64,000 nt of DNA from Amia ocellicauda (GCF_036373705.1 NC_089867.1:11185001-11249000), one strand, 5' to 3'; positions 35,201 through 49,070 are shown, counted from the first letter of the stretch. Program-made: numbers and translations. Notes: generated by a model from the letters alone, not told the origin.

Positions 35201-38200
35201 CCATTCCCAGCTTTAAATTCACTGAGGCGCCCATAAAATAAGCTCGGTTCAGTACATCTGTACAGATCAAAGCATGTGCAATGCCCCATGTATAGCTGTG
35301 CAGCTCTTCATATCATACAAAGGGGAATATCCACGCCCACATATTTAGCCTATCACTTCCTGCTAAGCAGCCCTTTGTGGTTTCTTGTGCATATTTTTAT
35401 GCAATGATGCTCAAGAACCCAAAGCTTAATATAGTTCACGGTCAGATGTAAATGTTTCCACTACCAGAGGTGCACGCAAGTCAAGACCTGTGGTAATATT
35501 TATAGATAGAGCTCTTTATAAAGCTTTTGGCCAGCTCTGGGTACAATTGTGGAAAACATTGTTTTGGAAGCTTGCGGAGTGTATGACATTTAGTTCAAAT
35601 AAGCCAGTTTAAAGTGCTCCCAAGAGAGGAGAAAAATAAAAAAAATACATCTGAATGTTTGTATTTCTTGGCAATTTCTCCCTCTCACATTTCACACAAT
35701 CACTTCCAAGATCCATGTGGTAAGATAAGAACTTCAAACGTCTCCAATTCAGGGTTTTGTTATTGGATTCAACGAAAATGGGCATGAATATAAAATTAAT
35801 AAAAAGATCATTCAAAGAGAGCAAATGCAGGATAACCAGTACAAGTACTGCCTACAACAATGTAGGAGAATTCTTGCTCAGAGCTTTTTTTGCGTGTGTC
35901 CATTATATATAAATGACAATGTTTGATGCATTTTTTATTTTTGTAACGTACTATGTGAAGCCAGCAAAAACATAACTACCGCATTGTAACATCACAGAAA
36001 ATGTTACAAAGCTGTTCATATTTAGCAGACAGGTTAAGACTGTGGGTTTAACTCTTCAATGGGTTACAAAATAGCATTTGCACCATTAAACACAAAAAAT
36101 AAAACACTCAGATGACATCCATTTGAGCTGCATGTGTGTCTGACAAAGAAAGCCATCATGAAACATTTTCAGTGCTTTTGAAATTATACTGAGGAAACCT
36201 ATAAGATGATACAGCATAATGTTCAAGAGAAACCCGTATAGAAAGGGAAAGTAAATCGATTCAAAAGGTTTACCGTTATTGTGTTTGAGTTCAGAGCTGT
36301 CACGCATGTCAGTTCTGTGACGCAGGGCTGGTTTATAATTGGAAAGCAACATTCCACTACCTCAACCCCAAATGTTTACAATGCGCCAGATGCTTTTGAA
36401 AAAAACAATAGTAGTATTTAGCATTGCAGCTTTCTACATAATATTGAAGTATGATTTTAGTAACTTGAATTAAAAAAATCCACAAAACATATGTACTACA
36501 CAGTCACTTTACAGATTAAATAAGGTGTTGTTGTTTTTTTATTGCATTTAATTAAGAAAGAAATCCAAACAAAAAAAAAAGGTCCGTCTTCAGCAGTGTT
36601 TCCACTTAAATAACTAGGCTTTGTCCTCTGCTGTCAGATGGGTTGGATTTAATTTGCCTTATTTGGGGAAAGGTCAAGTCACACAAACAGGCTATTATGT
36701 TAAAGAGTGCCGATTCTAAACTTTGCCACAGTCATTATGGAAAGCACATGTGTACACAACACTGTTTATTTGATCAGTTAAGTCAGTGAAGCCCCTAGCC
36801 TATTTAAATATGCATTTGTTTTACACGTTGCCCAGCTCGCTGGATTAACTGCTAATGTGCGTGTCTGACATGATATAGAGGGGCTCCTGTTTTCAACATG
36901 CAAGCAACACAGATGCCCCGTATCTCTCGGGACAGGCTAACCTTCCTTCAACCTTGGGCGGACCTCTGGGAGACATTCCCGAACGAAGAGCACATCACTG
37001 AGAATATCCGATCGGGACGAGCGTGTGAACATGACGAGAATTCCCTGCCAAATCAATTGGGTCAGAAGAAGCGAGACGGTTGCAAATTAGAGGTTCAATG
37101 CACCCAGGTCTCGAATCGGCACTAATTGAAAGGCTGAAGAGCAAACGGAGCGAAGGTCACGGTAAATTGAAGTTGCTTTCATCGCCTTCCAGGATGTTCA
37201 TTACCACTGTTTCGCTCAGCAGAAACGTGTGCTTCGGTTACTTTACGGATCACTTGGGTCCCACCTCTCTTGATCTCACACAGCTGTGGCTCATCCAATA
37301 AAAGGTGAACTTGGTACGGTGCAGCCTTAACTCTGCTGTATTGGGTTTCTACACCACAGCATGCCTCGCTCTTCTGTAAAGGATTACAAGTCTTTCCAGG
37401 AGTTACTCTCCTTTGTTGGGACGAGCCTTATGTGGAAACTTATTCTGAAAAACAGTTCTTCCCCGTTTTAAAACTCCAGTTTACATTTAATCTTTCCACC
37501 TGACTGTAACCAAGGTAGTATCTTATGAGAAAATATGAGAGTCACACGCACAACATTGTAGAACTGCCAGCATTAAATCTCCAGGCCAGTGCTGGAAGCA
37601 ACCAAGGAGAAGTCACCCAAATTACTTAAATAGAGCTTCAAAAAACTGCGGTCCACTAGAAGCAGAGATTTAAGTAGCGGTACAGTTACAGGTAGGAATG
37701 GCCCCACAGTTTCTTTTCAGAAACATTTAGAGACATCCTCCACTAGAAATAAGTTTAGGATCTCCACATCATGCACACAGAGGAATGCAGCTTAGTCAAC
37801 ATTTTTATTCCTACACCCTGCCCTCACTAGAAGTGTGATTGGAAGCCCAGCAAGAATGGAGTGTCCTCTGTTCAGAAAAATGTTTCAGAAACCACAAAGT
37901 TCAATTCATCAGAGCACAACATGTCAAAACATGTTTTCCCATAGTTCACCTTGTATTTCACTCTTTCTATTTAGAAAAGTTGCTCCACAAAGGGTTGAGT
38001 ACAAGTCTCTGAATTCGATGTGCTTCGCAGGTCAAATTCACTTTTCCTCCTGTCCACTTACTCAGAGCACAGTGCTCCTGCTGTTTCAGGGGCCTTTAGG
38101 AGATTTATGGTGGAACTCTTGTTGACATCTTTATATTTTTAAAAAAAGTACATCCATCATAAGGGAAAAAGAGTAAAGGCCCACCAGAGTACCAATGCCT

Positions 38201-41200
38201 GCCCCCCACTACCCCCACACCATCCACATTTACCGACCCTGTCCTCCCTGGAGCCCCTCCTGTGCAGCTGAGAAAACAACCGCCCCCCCTGGCCAGAGTG
38301 TCAACAGTCCCCCGATTCCAAAAATTCCTTTCCAGGCAAGTCGCTCCCAAGGAAACCAGTGGAGCAATGCAGGTCAGCGCTACGCCTGGGATTCAATGCG
38401 CACTTGTTCGGTCCCCTTAATGAAGATGCTTTCTTCCCCCTCTCAACATCAGTGTGTCGAATACACACAGCGATTTATGCTGTGCCAATTAACTGTTAGC
38501 AATGGTAAACCCCTAAAGCTGAAACTCATTTCACTGTTAGTATTATTTTATCCCCTTCTCTAAAGTGTCAGCTATTTTCTTTATTTAAGTGAATATATAT
38601 ATAATTCTCTTTTAATGAGTTATACTCTCTCTTGGAAGATTTTTTGTTGGTAGAGAACAGAACTTTGCAAAATCCAATGGTTATGGTGTATGGAGGTAAA
38701 GCGGTGAGCACTTTTTTACAGAGTTTACAGAGTGGTGTCGTACAGGACTTAACTTGTGGTTTTCACACAGGTTTATGAACACTGACTGAAGAATGGGGCC
38801 TGTCGGCACCACGATGAAACTTGAAGAAAACCAAAATGAGAAATTATAGGAGTGATGTTGAAAACATTCACTTAATCCTCCAGGTGCATTCGTTGGCAAA
38901 GCCTAACGCACAAAAGGAGGTCATTAGGACAGGTTCAGGTGTGGCACAGGCTGAAACAGGATGGTGAACATTGCTGTGAAAATAGTCACCTGGGTAATGC
39001 CGTTTCAGAGCTGGCCAAAGGGCAGGTAGGCTAGATTAATCAGTAACATGGATATCTGTTATCTCTGAGTTTTGTGACCTGGATTATACAGGACAATTAC
39101 TGTATATTAAATATTCTCCAACTGATTTCATTTCAAGTCCATCCACTTTGAATATATACATGTCATTCTTTGTTATTACATTTCTGTGCTTGAGGTTTGA
39201 ACAGCAGTATTTTGTGTGTCCCCTGCTGGCTGATAAGATGGCCCCAATGGGCATACCATGCAATACACACTAATGAGGAAAAACAGTCACTCCCTGAGCC
39301 AGACATTTCAGAAATAATTGGCACAAACTAAAGTTATTGCCAGAGAGATTCAGCAATAGCGGAACTGCAAACATCCCAAGAATTTCCCTGCAACTGTAGA
39401 CGGGCAAAATCAACTATTTAAGGGCTTCACTTTGGCACTGTGTATGACACTGAAAACATCACTAAACTATTCCAATACGATAGGCCACCAAGCACCGTCC
39501 TGCATTAAGATGGTGCAGATCAAAATGCATGCTTTCTTGCTGTACAGTGTCATTATACTTTCACAACAATATTGTACAGAATGTTATTTCTTCTGTAGTA
39601 CACTGTACAACATACCACAAGATACATAGCACAGCATAATAAAAGCTCAACTTCCTTAAAAAATTAAGAAGTCAGTAATAAATGCATGTAGGTGAAAGTA
39701 AAAGTGCTAGGAGGAACTGACAGCTTCAAGTCTTCTCTAGCACCAACACCTGTTTTCCATCTCAGAACAGGAAACTGTACTCCACCCTACAAACTAACCG
39801 CCGCTTTTCTAAAGACACATCAAACACTTCTAAATAAGATAGCAGACTAGAATCCCCACAACCGACAGCCACATGAACTTTGACCTATCCACTTCCGCTG
39901 CTTTGCCTTGCCCTTTGCATACCAAGCATTAACCCCCAACAGCCCTGCCTTTCGGGGATTCGCTGTCGAAAGTGCCACTCCCTCCGCACGGCTTACGGAG
40001 TAAACAAACTCCATCTCTCAAGGGAAATTGCACAGCAGACACGCACACTCTCACTCAAACTGGAACCGCTAATGTTAGCCGCACATTGCTAGAGATGTGG
40101 CAAAGGCCTCAGAAATCGACACAGCATTTCCAAATACTACCGTCTAGCTCGTTTATTTTTCTTTTCTCTTTTTTTTTTGAAGTACACAGAAATGGAACAG
40201 ATTAAATATATATTCTCAATTTGTCACCTTTTTAATACATGATCAAACTTGTCACTTATCGGTTTAATGACATACAAAACGTACATGATTGCAATTTTTT
40301 TTTATGTTCAGTGGATTCATATCAACTAAAATCAGAAAGTACGCCAATTTGCTGGTAATATCACTTCAGTGTTTCTGCTGCAGGAGTGACTACGCTCGGG
40401 CAACCATCACCACTGGACTCCACATCTGGCTAAATTAAATTATTGTGACTAGATTACAGCACTATAAAGCAGACAGCTGATGATTTAATTTATCTGGATT
40501 ACGTTAGTTCTCATAATCAGAGGCCAGAGCAACCCTGACAGAACACAGGATTTAATATTTCAGTAGTAGTTTTCCCATCAGTCAAAGTTAGCATTTTATG
40601 ACGAGACAAAATTCAAGAGCAGAACTAACCTCTTAACTTAGCATGCTCTCCTGAAACAATATAGATTTGGTTTGAAAATCGCTCCCCAGGCCTCCCTGTC
40701 GATGTGGTTTGCGCTGGCAGGCAGTGGGGGCCGGTGCCAGTGTGTGGGTTGTGTTCATACTCACTGCAGGCACTGCAGGTGAAGCAGCCATCGTGGTACA
40801 GGTTGCCCATGGCTTGGCATGCCTGGTTGGACCCATACACCCCCTTGTTGCACTTCACACAGCTCCCTGTGGAGGAGACAGGACAGGTGAGCTCATCTTC
40901 AGAACTTGACCAGAGGACTTTGTGCAGCAGTACAAAACATTAGAAAATAAATGTACATATAGCCTAATAATAGCAATAGCTGAACTGAACGTAACATGTT
41001 TTACCTTCATTAGACTGTCTTGCTTACCTTTTTAAACGGGCAATTTTTATAATTGGTATGAACCGCTTTTTTTAAAATCTAGGTTTGTCTGTTGTTTTAC
41101 TGCCAACTATATTTCTATTTGCTATTATTTCACTGTTAAAAGGCCCAGCTTTTGTTTTCATAAGCTGCTTGCCTGCATCAGTCAACAGGCTGCTTAGCAC

Positions 41201-44200
41201 AAATATCTAGTGTCTCCTTCGGCACAGCTTTTAAAATAACCCAATCTCTATCAATGTACTGGGAAATAAAGCAAGCAACCACAACAAACAAGCGCTAAAC
41301 AGAACCTCTGACAAAAGCTTTTTATTTCTATACTTTCAGGAGCTTTACAGAATCAAATCCCTCCACAGTATCTTCTGCAAATTATTTTTAAAGCTCATTG
41401 AATCACATTAGCCTGGCTTCAGCTCTGGAGTGGCCCTTCTCCTCAATGTGATGTTCTTGCTCTGCTTGACCTCTTTATTAACAGCAAGATCACCACACAA
41501 TGAAAATAACGAGAATACAAACGAAACCTAAAAACACCAAACAGATTGGGCTAGAACAGATCTCACAGGCATATTTACTGAGGAGCAATGAAAAATAAAA
41601 GGCGGGATCTAGGGAGGTTAAGGGGCTCCTTAATTCTGGCACTCTTTTCAAGCTGTTCATTTGGTTAATTAGCACTAACGACCATGCACAGCCCAGTGGT
41701 GAAAAAAGGCACTAACAGAAGACAAAGTACAAGATCTACAAAGCGATGACAAATAAATTAATAATAAAAAATAAAAAAATACTAAGGAGTAGGCTGTAAC
41801 CAAGGTTTATTATTAAAGGGAAAACATAATCCAATTTGTTTGTTTGACTTGGCATGAGTGCGGAGAACTCTATCCCATGCTTACTGTATCATAAACTGTA
41901 ACATTCCCACCAAATTAAGCAGTATGCAAACCAATATGCAACTGATTTGCCCTCTCTCTCCCTCTCCTTTCTTCCAACGCACAGAGTTCACAGGCCTGTA
42001 AGTTAGTCTAGGAGCAGAATGGCAGTAGGACAAACTCGGATCCCACTTGTATTGTAAAATATATGCAAATGTTATACATTTGTAACACACCGCTACTTTC
42101 CTATGAAGCATGACATTTCTTCCTTGGATTTCCCAAATTGTCCTCACTATGAAACCCAAAATGCAATATATTGTATGCTGTTTGACAATACAGTTGAAGT
42201 TTGTATATCTGTTATAACTATTAAAGTACATATGGTGTGAGCATTTCTAACTCAGAATGAAGGCCAGACTCAGATTGTATCCTTCCCATGATAAGAACAA
42301 AAAACTGGTGCTTTGAAATATAATCACAATTTATTAAAATATTAGACAAAGTAGCACCTAAATAGCTCAATTCAGGAAGGCAACATAAAAATTAAAATTA
42401 TTGGAAGGAAATGGAACACTCACTTTAAGCCAAGCTTTAAAAGCTTATCTCACTACATAATTCACTAAACTACCAAGTAAGTGGAGTAATACAATTACAA
42501 ACTAGGAATTACAAACTTCAGTTTATTGCGGTCTTGAACCAATGTTTACAGGATTAGTACCAGGAAATATTGTATAGAGAATGAAAAAGGAAAAGACTAA
42601 TGACAGGGATTATTTATATCATCATTTGGGAACCCAAGATTTGCAACATTTAATTGAACAACTGTGTGTCTATATCAGAGCTTAGACTGTCTCTTTATCA
42701 GGAAGTCCTGCATTTTTCTGCATTATTAATACCTCAGTCGCAACCTGGTTCCAATTGATACCGTTCCCTACAACATGCAAATCTGACAATGTAGCAAATA
42801 CACTTTCCCATAGAGCCAATCAGTAAGCCAGCTGGCAATGCTGGCAGACAGACAATGACCAGCAAAATGCTCAAGTCTCATTTTAGATATGCTTGGCTGT
42901 TTTGAAAAGTTACAATGTGCCCGACAACCCAAGACAGGACGTATCGTATCTTTACAGATATAACTGCATTCTGCACTGTATATTGTGGGAAGAAGGTTTA
43001 CACCAGCAGGAGTCTAACAGTGAAAACAAAAGGTCTTCTGTTGCTTCAGAATCCAACAAACATCATGCGCACAACCTCAGCCTCCACCCTCATCCCTCAT
43101 CCAAAGAAAGAAAGCATTTTCTTAAGGGCTAAGAAACATCAAGCCGCAGATCGACTCTAATGCTACTTAGGCCAAGGTTTAATCAATAATAGGCGACAGC
43201 CATTCTGGGAAACGATAAAGGCCTGAAATGTTTAAACTAGGAAGAGGTGTGATATCGGATTTCAGATTCCTACATCAGGTTCTGTTTTTCCCACTTTCGA
43301 AATTCAGCCTGATGTGTAATAGGATTGTTCTCATAGCGTTAACTCAGAGATGTAATCATTTATAGAGGTTAATTTACACATATATACATTTTTATATATA
43401 TTTCAGCACTGTTACAGATAGTCAAATATCAATATCTGATACAATTAACAAATGTCTTTTGAGTAAACTAACAATTCCACAGATACATACGGAGACAGTG
43501 GGGGACCATGACCGATCACTGCTTCGAAACAAACTGTTGATTTGGGTTGGAAATTGACAAACTCAGTCCTTCATCACAAAGTGGCCTTTAGCTGAACCAA
43601 TCCTGGCAGACACTTTACAGCCACTTAATATAAATCTAATTCTCAATTAAAGAGGTGTGGCCCAATACACCAGCCTCTAAAAGCACCCCAAAGAGGTAGC
43701 GTTGTTTCAATAAATCATAAATCAGAAGCAGTATTTATTTTGACAGCCAAGAAGAAGAAAAAAAACATAGAAAAAATTAATGAGTGTCTGCAACAAGCCA
43801 GGATTAGTGCTAAACTTCCTGTCAAGTGGATTTTGCAGATAACTACTCTGAACAGGAAGTGCTCCCTGCCAAGCAGCCCCTGGACACGCAGACTAGCATT
43901 GCTGGAGGACTCCGAACATTAGGAACAGGACTCTGTACACAGATCGGCTTCCCACAACAGCTGTCTTTATCCACGTCTAGTCTGCTAATAAGAACATGAG
44001 CAGAGACTCAAATCTAGCACAATATTATAGCCGGGAGGAGCTGTGTGTACATGGAAGTGTCATTTATATATCATTCTTCCTGTAAAAGATCTCTCAAGGG
44101 CTTTTATTTCTGTTCCGGCGGCATCGGATGTGGAGCCACAGCAAATATAGCAGAGACAGACAACTGACAAGTAAATAGCCGAGTACTAATCTTTCATCTC

Positions 44201-47200
44201 ACTGCCAGCCAGCACTTCTAGCCTGGACGCATATTGGAACATCTGGGACATCCATCAAACAAGACACTTTCACAGAGTTTATAAATGTTAAATGCCCTAA
44301 AAAGCTCCATTTGAGTCTACAGTCCATGCAATTAATCTCAATTATGCTTTTGCATCTCATGTTCTTAATACAGAGAGACGGACAGTGTGGAACATATTTT
44401 CAATCAGATTAGAATTCTTACTAATTCTTACTGAAAGCTCTTTCAATTCTTCCACCCTTTAATGCAATTGAACTAGAATATTTTTGTCTTTGCCTTTAAA
44501 ACAGATTTCTCAACATAATTTAGTACAATACATCTGCAACTTAACAATTTAAAGCAACCAGTCAAGTCAATTTTGCCATTTTGCAGTTTCCAAAAGTCAA
44601 AACCCAGATGTCTTGCAAAAGCAACAGACTTGGCAAAAATCCCACTTTCCAAATTCCACAAATGTCTTTTAACAGGCTGCTCTATATTGCTTTTGTTTCA
44701 CGCTATAGAGATTCAAAACTGTAACCTAGGCCTGACTGTCCACAAAGCTGAATACAAGCCCTCTTCTTTCTGCTATTTCTGTTACTATGGATAACCAATG
44801 GCCTTCAACACAAATCCCTCCACTGTGCAGAAATAGGTGGGGATTTGCAATTATAGATCACTGACACCGCCGATTCCTTTCATGGCTTTAATAATAGTGT
44901 CTAAATGCTCCCATCAGGACAGGAATTTGTCCTCTACAAAGCATGCTCCATGTTAATGTGTTAATGTGTGGACACTGTGTGTTATCAGCCTGATGCAGGA
45001 ACAGCGATGTAAATGCAAATATCGCGGCTTGCATTTCCTGCTTTAGAGAAGCCAGGGAATACTGTATGGCACGACTGATCTACAGAACAAAGACAGAATT
45101 AGATGCTTTTATGCAAATTTGAGCATGAACCAATTCGTCACCTGATCGACTTTACAATCTAGACAAGGAAAAGCATAATCCACCTTTAACCCTTAACAAA
45201 TCAAGCAATACATTAGATCTACCAACAAATTAATCCGTCATGATGACATCATTATGATGTAATTTTACATGTATGATTGCGAGCTGTACGGTTAACACTT
45301 CTGATTATCTTTTAAGGCTGTGAAAACCTGCTGGGTTTGGACTGCAGGTACACACTTAAACTGGAATCAAATTCAAATCTGTTTAAACGGGAAGTCACTC
45401 TTAAAAAAAACAAATGGAAGACAAACAAACAAAAGCTTAAATGGGAGTACATCCACTCCGTCCATTTCGAGAGAAGGAAAGACAACTGACCCTCCAGTGA
45501 AAACTGCCAGTGCCCAGTCTAAAACCCACCCCCCAACTTAATCCCAGGCTCAGCAGCGTCCCCCTGGATTAATTCTTCATACATTCCTTAAAGTCCCTGC
45601 AGTGCACTTACTGTGTTTTAGTTCAATTTCCCAGAACCTTGTGGATGGGGTTGTGATTAAGCCATGTCCAGCCGAGGGTTACTGTAATTCCACTGTGCCC
45701 AGTCACACATGGCCTGCCACCCCTAGCCTTTTCCTGGGCCCAGCTTACACTCACAGAGAGATAACATTCACAGTGCGCTCTCTACTTTTTATAATTGCAT
45801 AGACTTACAACTATAAACAACGCCACTATTCAAACTATCATTTTCATTGTAGAAGATACAATCATATTTCTTTGTAGTACGACTATGGGTTTGAAAGTAT
45901 GAATCATATATGCTTTAGACACTAAAGACAAGGGGGAAACTACAGTTTCATTTCTGAGTTAACTTTTTTAATACATGTCACAATATTTATCTGTCAACTA
46001 CTACATTTCCTTTCCTATACGACCTTTAGTTTAATTTCACTTTTTTTTTTGCTACCACCCACCGATTTAAATATGGAAGACCTTGCAGGAATTGCAGTAC
46101 TTGGTACAAAATGTTTCCGGTGTTAGAAATATTCAAACTGTTGTTCGTCAATATTTTAAACCTAGCACAGTAGAAAAAAAAAATCTATTAAGGCAACAAA
46201 GCAATGATTGTTTCTGCAGATAATTCCCAGAATAAGCAAGAATGAAGCAAACCGGCAGTTTATTTTCTGTTTGGCTCATTGTTATTACATGGAATCCCCC
46301 TTATTGATTTATAATATGATTTACACAATTAGCCTGAAGGAAAATCCTTTCTTCCTGCTTTGTTACAGCACTTCCCAGTTACAGCAAAAGGAGAACATTG
46401 TATAATTTAGGACTCTAAAGGCTGGTTTCAAAGACCCAATTTAGCACCAGTCATGGACTACCCAATGTTATTTTAGATAGAGAAGTCCAAGACTAGTGTT
46501 AATCGAGGTCTGTGAAACCAGCCATGAATCTATTAAGCAAGCAAAAAGTCCTTTTATGAGAATCAGTCTCAGACATTGATTTACGGTCACACACCAAGAG
46601 GAGAGAGGTTTTGGATCCAAAGCTAAATAGATTCCTATGAAAGCAGACTATAATTCAGGCGAGCGCACCATGTCTCCAGGTTCGAGCAATGTGCATTAGC
46701 CAGAAACAGTCGTTTTCTTTAGAAATCTTAAAGGTATCCATTTGCTATACCTTGGCAGAAAATAAACTACAGCTGGGAAATTGATTTGTACACAAACAAG
46801 ATACACATCTAAGCATATTATTTATGTTAGTCTAATCTCAACCAATATCACATATTAGCCTTAAACTGCACTGTTTTCCTATACACATAAAATAAAGAAA
46901 TATTTCCCTGTGCAGCAAATATTTAATTGATAGTGAACTATAAATCAACTTAAAGTGTAATTAAAGAAGGCTTCAAACTAAACAGGCCCTGCAGGCAGGA
47001 AAAGCTATTAAAATCCAGGGCGTCACAGCTTTTTATTGATCTTAACTCTGCATTATCAATGTCCATAAAGGTATGAGTAAAACAATCTTCTTACAACCTT
47101 TAGGCACTCCATAAATATATTATTATAAATAGGCCAAGACGCAAGGATAAAAGGAAGCTACACTTTTTAATTAAAAACAAAACCGATTCCAGATTGTATA

Positions 47201-49005
47201 TGCACACTGCAGAAGTAGTAATGAAAGTAGCAAATGGAAACTGTACACCCTACAAGTGGCATGTCACTTGATCTCAGGAAAGCCCTGCTAAAACAATCAA
47301 GGTCAAACTGTAGAAGGAAAAAATAAGTTATAACTGCAAAATAATAATAACAATATCAAAAAACATGTTTTAAGGACAGCAAATGAAGCACTCACAAAAT
47401 GAATAAAATCAAAAAAACACAAAGAGATGGCCCTTGCCAATCTTTATTCTTACCAAAGTAATCTGTTTTAGGCTGGGCATCCATCTCCTTTTCCAGACGC
47501 TTAGTAAGGGCTTCTAATTTTATTTCGGCGGCACATGGCCCCTGCTCCGGCTGTATATGGAGAGTCTGACAGGGCAGCTTGACCACCCTGGGGGGGCTGG
47601 AGGTTTCCTGCAGGGAGAGGTCAGGGGTAGCCCCCTGTGGAGAGAGAGCTGGCTGGCTGGCAGAAGTTGGAGGGGTTGAAACAGGCATGGCAAGCTGGCT
47701 GCTGGGAGCCTGGCCGTGGGCAAAGCTTTTGGAGACGCTGCTAGAACCAGGGGCAGGGAAATATGGCCTGCTGGCATCGGCACAGTCACCTGCTGGGCCC
47801 AACGCAGTGCGAGGGAATTCATAAGGCACGGATGCTTTGCTGGGTGACAGCTGGCAATTTTGGCTGGCTTGAAAAGGGAGGAAAGAGGGCGACACGGGGA
47901 CCTGGTGAACTCCATTCTGTTTGAGGTCTCCAGCAAAAGGTCCAGCCGCAGCGTGTGGGTCAGAGTAGGCCCGGCCGTGAGTGCCCCGGGGCGGCTGTGG
48001 GTTGGTGAGAAGGGAGAGAGGCTGAGGCTGAGGGTGAGGTTCTGCGATGGTTCTGAAGTGACTTGTCGGGGTCGGAGCTGCCGAGTCTGGGTTACTCACG
48101 TTGTTCACCTCTCCAGTTCTGGGCCACTCTGGAGGTTCAGGCCGTGTGGGGAAGCCCTGGGTGGCTTCTGTTGAGGGGGAAGAGAAAGACAATGACCTCT
48201 GATAAGGCAATCCTGGGTAGGTTTGGCCGAAGGCAGAGGCGGGCGACGGCGAAGCTGGAGACAGGCTGTTGGAAAAAGAGGCCGACCTCTGCCCAGGCGG
48301 CTTCTGCTCATGGGAGAAAGCGGGGCGCTGGGGCTGTCGCTGATGGGGTCCTTGTGCGTGTCCAAAAACTGGGGCTGCTCCAGGACCCTGAGCTCTGTGG
48401 TTGTGTTGAGGCTGATTGGGAGCGGTGCCCCAGCTAGTGGAGGGACTAGGGGGGTTACTAGAGTGGGTTGACAGAGCAATTGGGCTAAAGGTAGTAGCGC
48501 CTGGGGTAACAGGTGATGACACCAGGTACGGATGTTGCCCTAAGACCTCTTGGTCATAACCATGTCCATACCCCACTGCCCGGCTCACCGGTGCGCTTCT
48601 GGACTGCTTTTGCCCTTCATGAGCCAGATACTGACTGGCATTGACAGCACCCATCAAAGGGGCCGATAAGATGGGGGGTTTGGATGCGGCTTCTCCGGTC
48701 GGTCTGATGTTACTGATGGGCGGCCTGTCTTTGCTATAAAACACGGTGTCCTGAGCCCGGCTCCTGGGGGCCCCAGGTCCCCCGTTGACCCCCGCGGCCA
48801 CACCGCTGCTCTCCATGTCCTCTTGCTGCTTCTGGAGGTGGATCTTGGTCATTTTGGAGGCGAACACTTTCCTGGTCTCTTCAAAGTCAGGGTTGTTGCC
48901 CGCATCCCTCTTCACCCGAAACAACCCGTCTCTGGACGCCTCGTACATATTGAGATCCTCAATAAACTTACTCGCTTCCAGACCCAAATCGTCGTATTTA
49001 TCCAT
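23813..49005 (-). CDS. LIMD1: LIMD1, LIM domain-containing protein 1 (complete, 8 exons)
   Basis: AJUBA-family scaffold shuttling between focal and adherens junctions, P-bodies and nucleus. The known family binds LATS kinases (Hippo), PHD/VHL (hypoxia), Argonaute (miRNA silencing) and pRb. Eight exons give 2175 nt, 724 residues plus stop (human 676). The N terminus [20 protein letters not shown] is nearly identical to human. Residues about 60-470 are low-complexity, rich in Pro, Ser and Gln. A conserved block [20 protein letters not shown] precedes the LIM domains. LIM1 is about 520-573, LIM2 585-638 and LIM3 645-710, with zinc-binding Cys/His pairs visible in each (CVKC, CNVC, CAAC). The end FQHQF resembles human HQHHF. 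The LIM domains make this LIMD1 rather than AJUBA or WTIP, and the SACM1L/LARS2 neighbours confirm it. Confidence 0.96.
24485..24496 (+). promoter_or_regulatory. CTCF-like motif
   Basis: CCACCAGGGGGC followed by AA matches the core of the vertebrate CTCF consensus well. It lies in the last LIMD1 intron. Occupancy cannot be read from sequence. Confidence 0.45.
25393..25461 (-). CDS. LIMD1: LIMD1 exon 7 (LIM3)
   Basis: Residues 657-679. Reads [20 protein letters not shown] then HCE. Acceptor TCGCAG, donor GTCAGT. Confidence 0.96.
26491..26542 (-). CDS. LIMD1: LIMD1 exon 6 (start of LIM3)
   Basis: Residues 639-656. Reads [18 protein letters not shown]. The acceptor is CTGAAG then A, chosen because only this base restores Lys639 and the frame. 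Donor GTAAGC. Confidence 0.94.
27163..27186. repeat. T24 homopolymer
   Basis: Twenty-four T on the plus strand in a LIMD1 intron. It could be the tail of a minus-strand retroposed piece, but no body was recognised next to it. Confidence 0.85.
28244..28374 (-). CDS. LIMD1: LIMD1 exon 5 (LIM2)
   Basis: Residues 596-639. Contains [20 protein letters not shown] and [12 protein letters not shown]. Acceptor TCCAG, donor GTGAGT. Confidence 0.96.
29197..29222. repeat. (TA)13 microsatellite
   Basis: Thirteen TA units in a LIMD1 intron. Confidence 0.9.
29748..29810 (-). CDS. LIMD1: LIMD1 exon 4 (start of LIM2)
   Basis: Residues 575-595. Reads [20 protein letters not shown] then M. Acceptor TTCACAG, donor GTGAGT. 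Confidence 0.96.
30337..30404 (-). CDS. LIMD1: LIMD1 exon 3 (LIM1, second finger)
   Basis: Residues 552-574. Reads [20 protein letters not shown] then FL. Acceptor CCCAG, donor GTGAGT. Confidence 0.96.
34205..34849 (-). mobile_element. Truncated Tc1/mariner transposon with transposase N-terminus
   Basis: On the minus strand the element begins with TACAGTGCC (complement of 34841-34849). A frame-broken transposase start follows, ATG at the complement of 34520-34522, reading [11 protein letters not shown]. Fragments of the helix-turn-helix DNA-binding part come next ([22 protein letters not shown]) and, further on, a GLYGK-like piece. The catalytic DDE part and the other end are absent. Internal frameshifts and stops show a dead copy. 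The left limit is approximate. Confidence 0.75.
36930..37260. other. CpG-dense patch inside LIMD1 intron 2
   Basis: About 330 bp with well over a dozen CpG dinucleotides, in an intron otherwise almost free of them. A 75-codon plus-strand frame (36898-37125) runs through it without a known domain. It could be an unmethylated regulatory element, an alternative promoter, or a young insertion. I could not tell which. Confidence 0.5.
40765..40866 (-). CDS. LIMD1: LIMD1 exon 2 (LIM1, first finger)
   Basis: Residues 518-552. Reads [20 protein letters not shown] then [14 protein letters not shown]. Acceptor CACAG, donor GTGAGT. Confidence 0.96.
40867..47453 (-). other. LIMD1 intron 1 (about 6.6 kb)
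   Basis: AT-rich intron between the long first coding exon and LIM1. No coding sequence, RNA gene or clear mobile element was recognised. Confidence 0.55.
47454..49005 (-). CDS. LIMD1: LIMD1 exon 1 (start codon, long pre-LIM region)
   Basis: Encodes residues 1-517 and the first base of 518. ATG is the complement of 49003-49005. The conserved N-terminal block is followed by a long Pro/Ser/Gln-rich disordered region, then the conserved segment ending DYF(G) before LIM1. The donor is TTTG then GTAAGA. GC content is clearly higher than the surroundings. Confidence 0.96.
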
Positions 49006-49070
49006 TTTGAAAACCGTGATGATCTCGTAACAGGTCTATCTATATACGTATAACGGAACTTTTTCCCCCC

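Larger units (their letters stand above)
30405..40764 (-). other. LIMD1 intron 2 (about 10.4 kb)
   Basis: The largest LIMD1 intron. It contains a Tc1/mariner fragment (34205-34849), an A17 run (31820-31836) and a CpG-dense patch (about 36930-37260). Open frames of 140-149 codons on the plus strand lack recognisable domains and are probably chance. Confidence 0.6.

Noticed and set aside
47579..48471. Several plus-strand frames of 80-124 codons and second minus-strand frames over LIMD1 exon 1.
   Set aside because: They are by-products of the GC-rich coding exon and have no domains.
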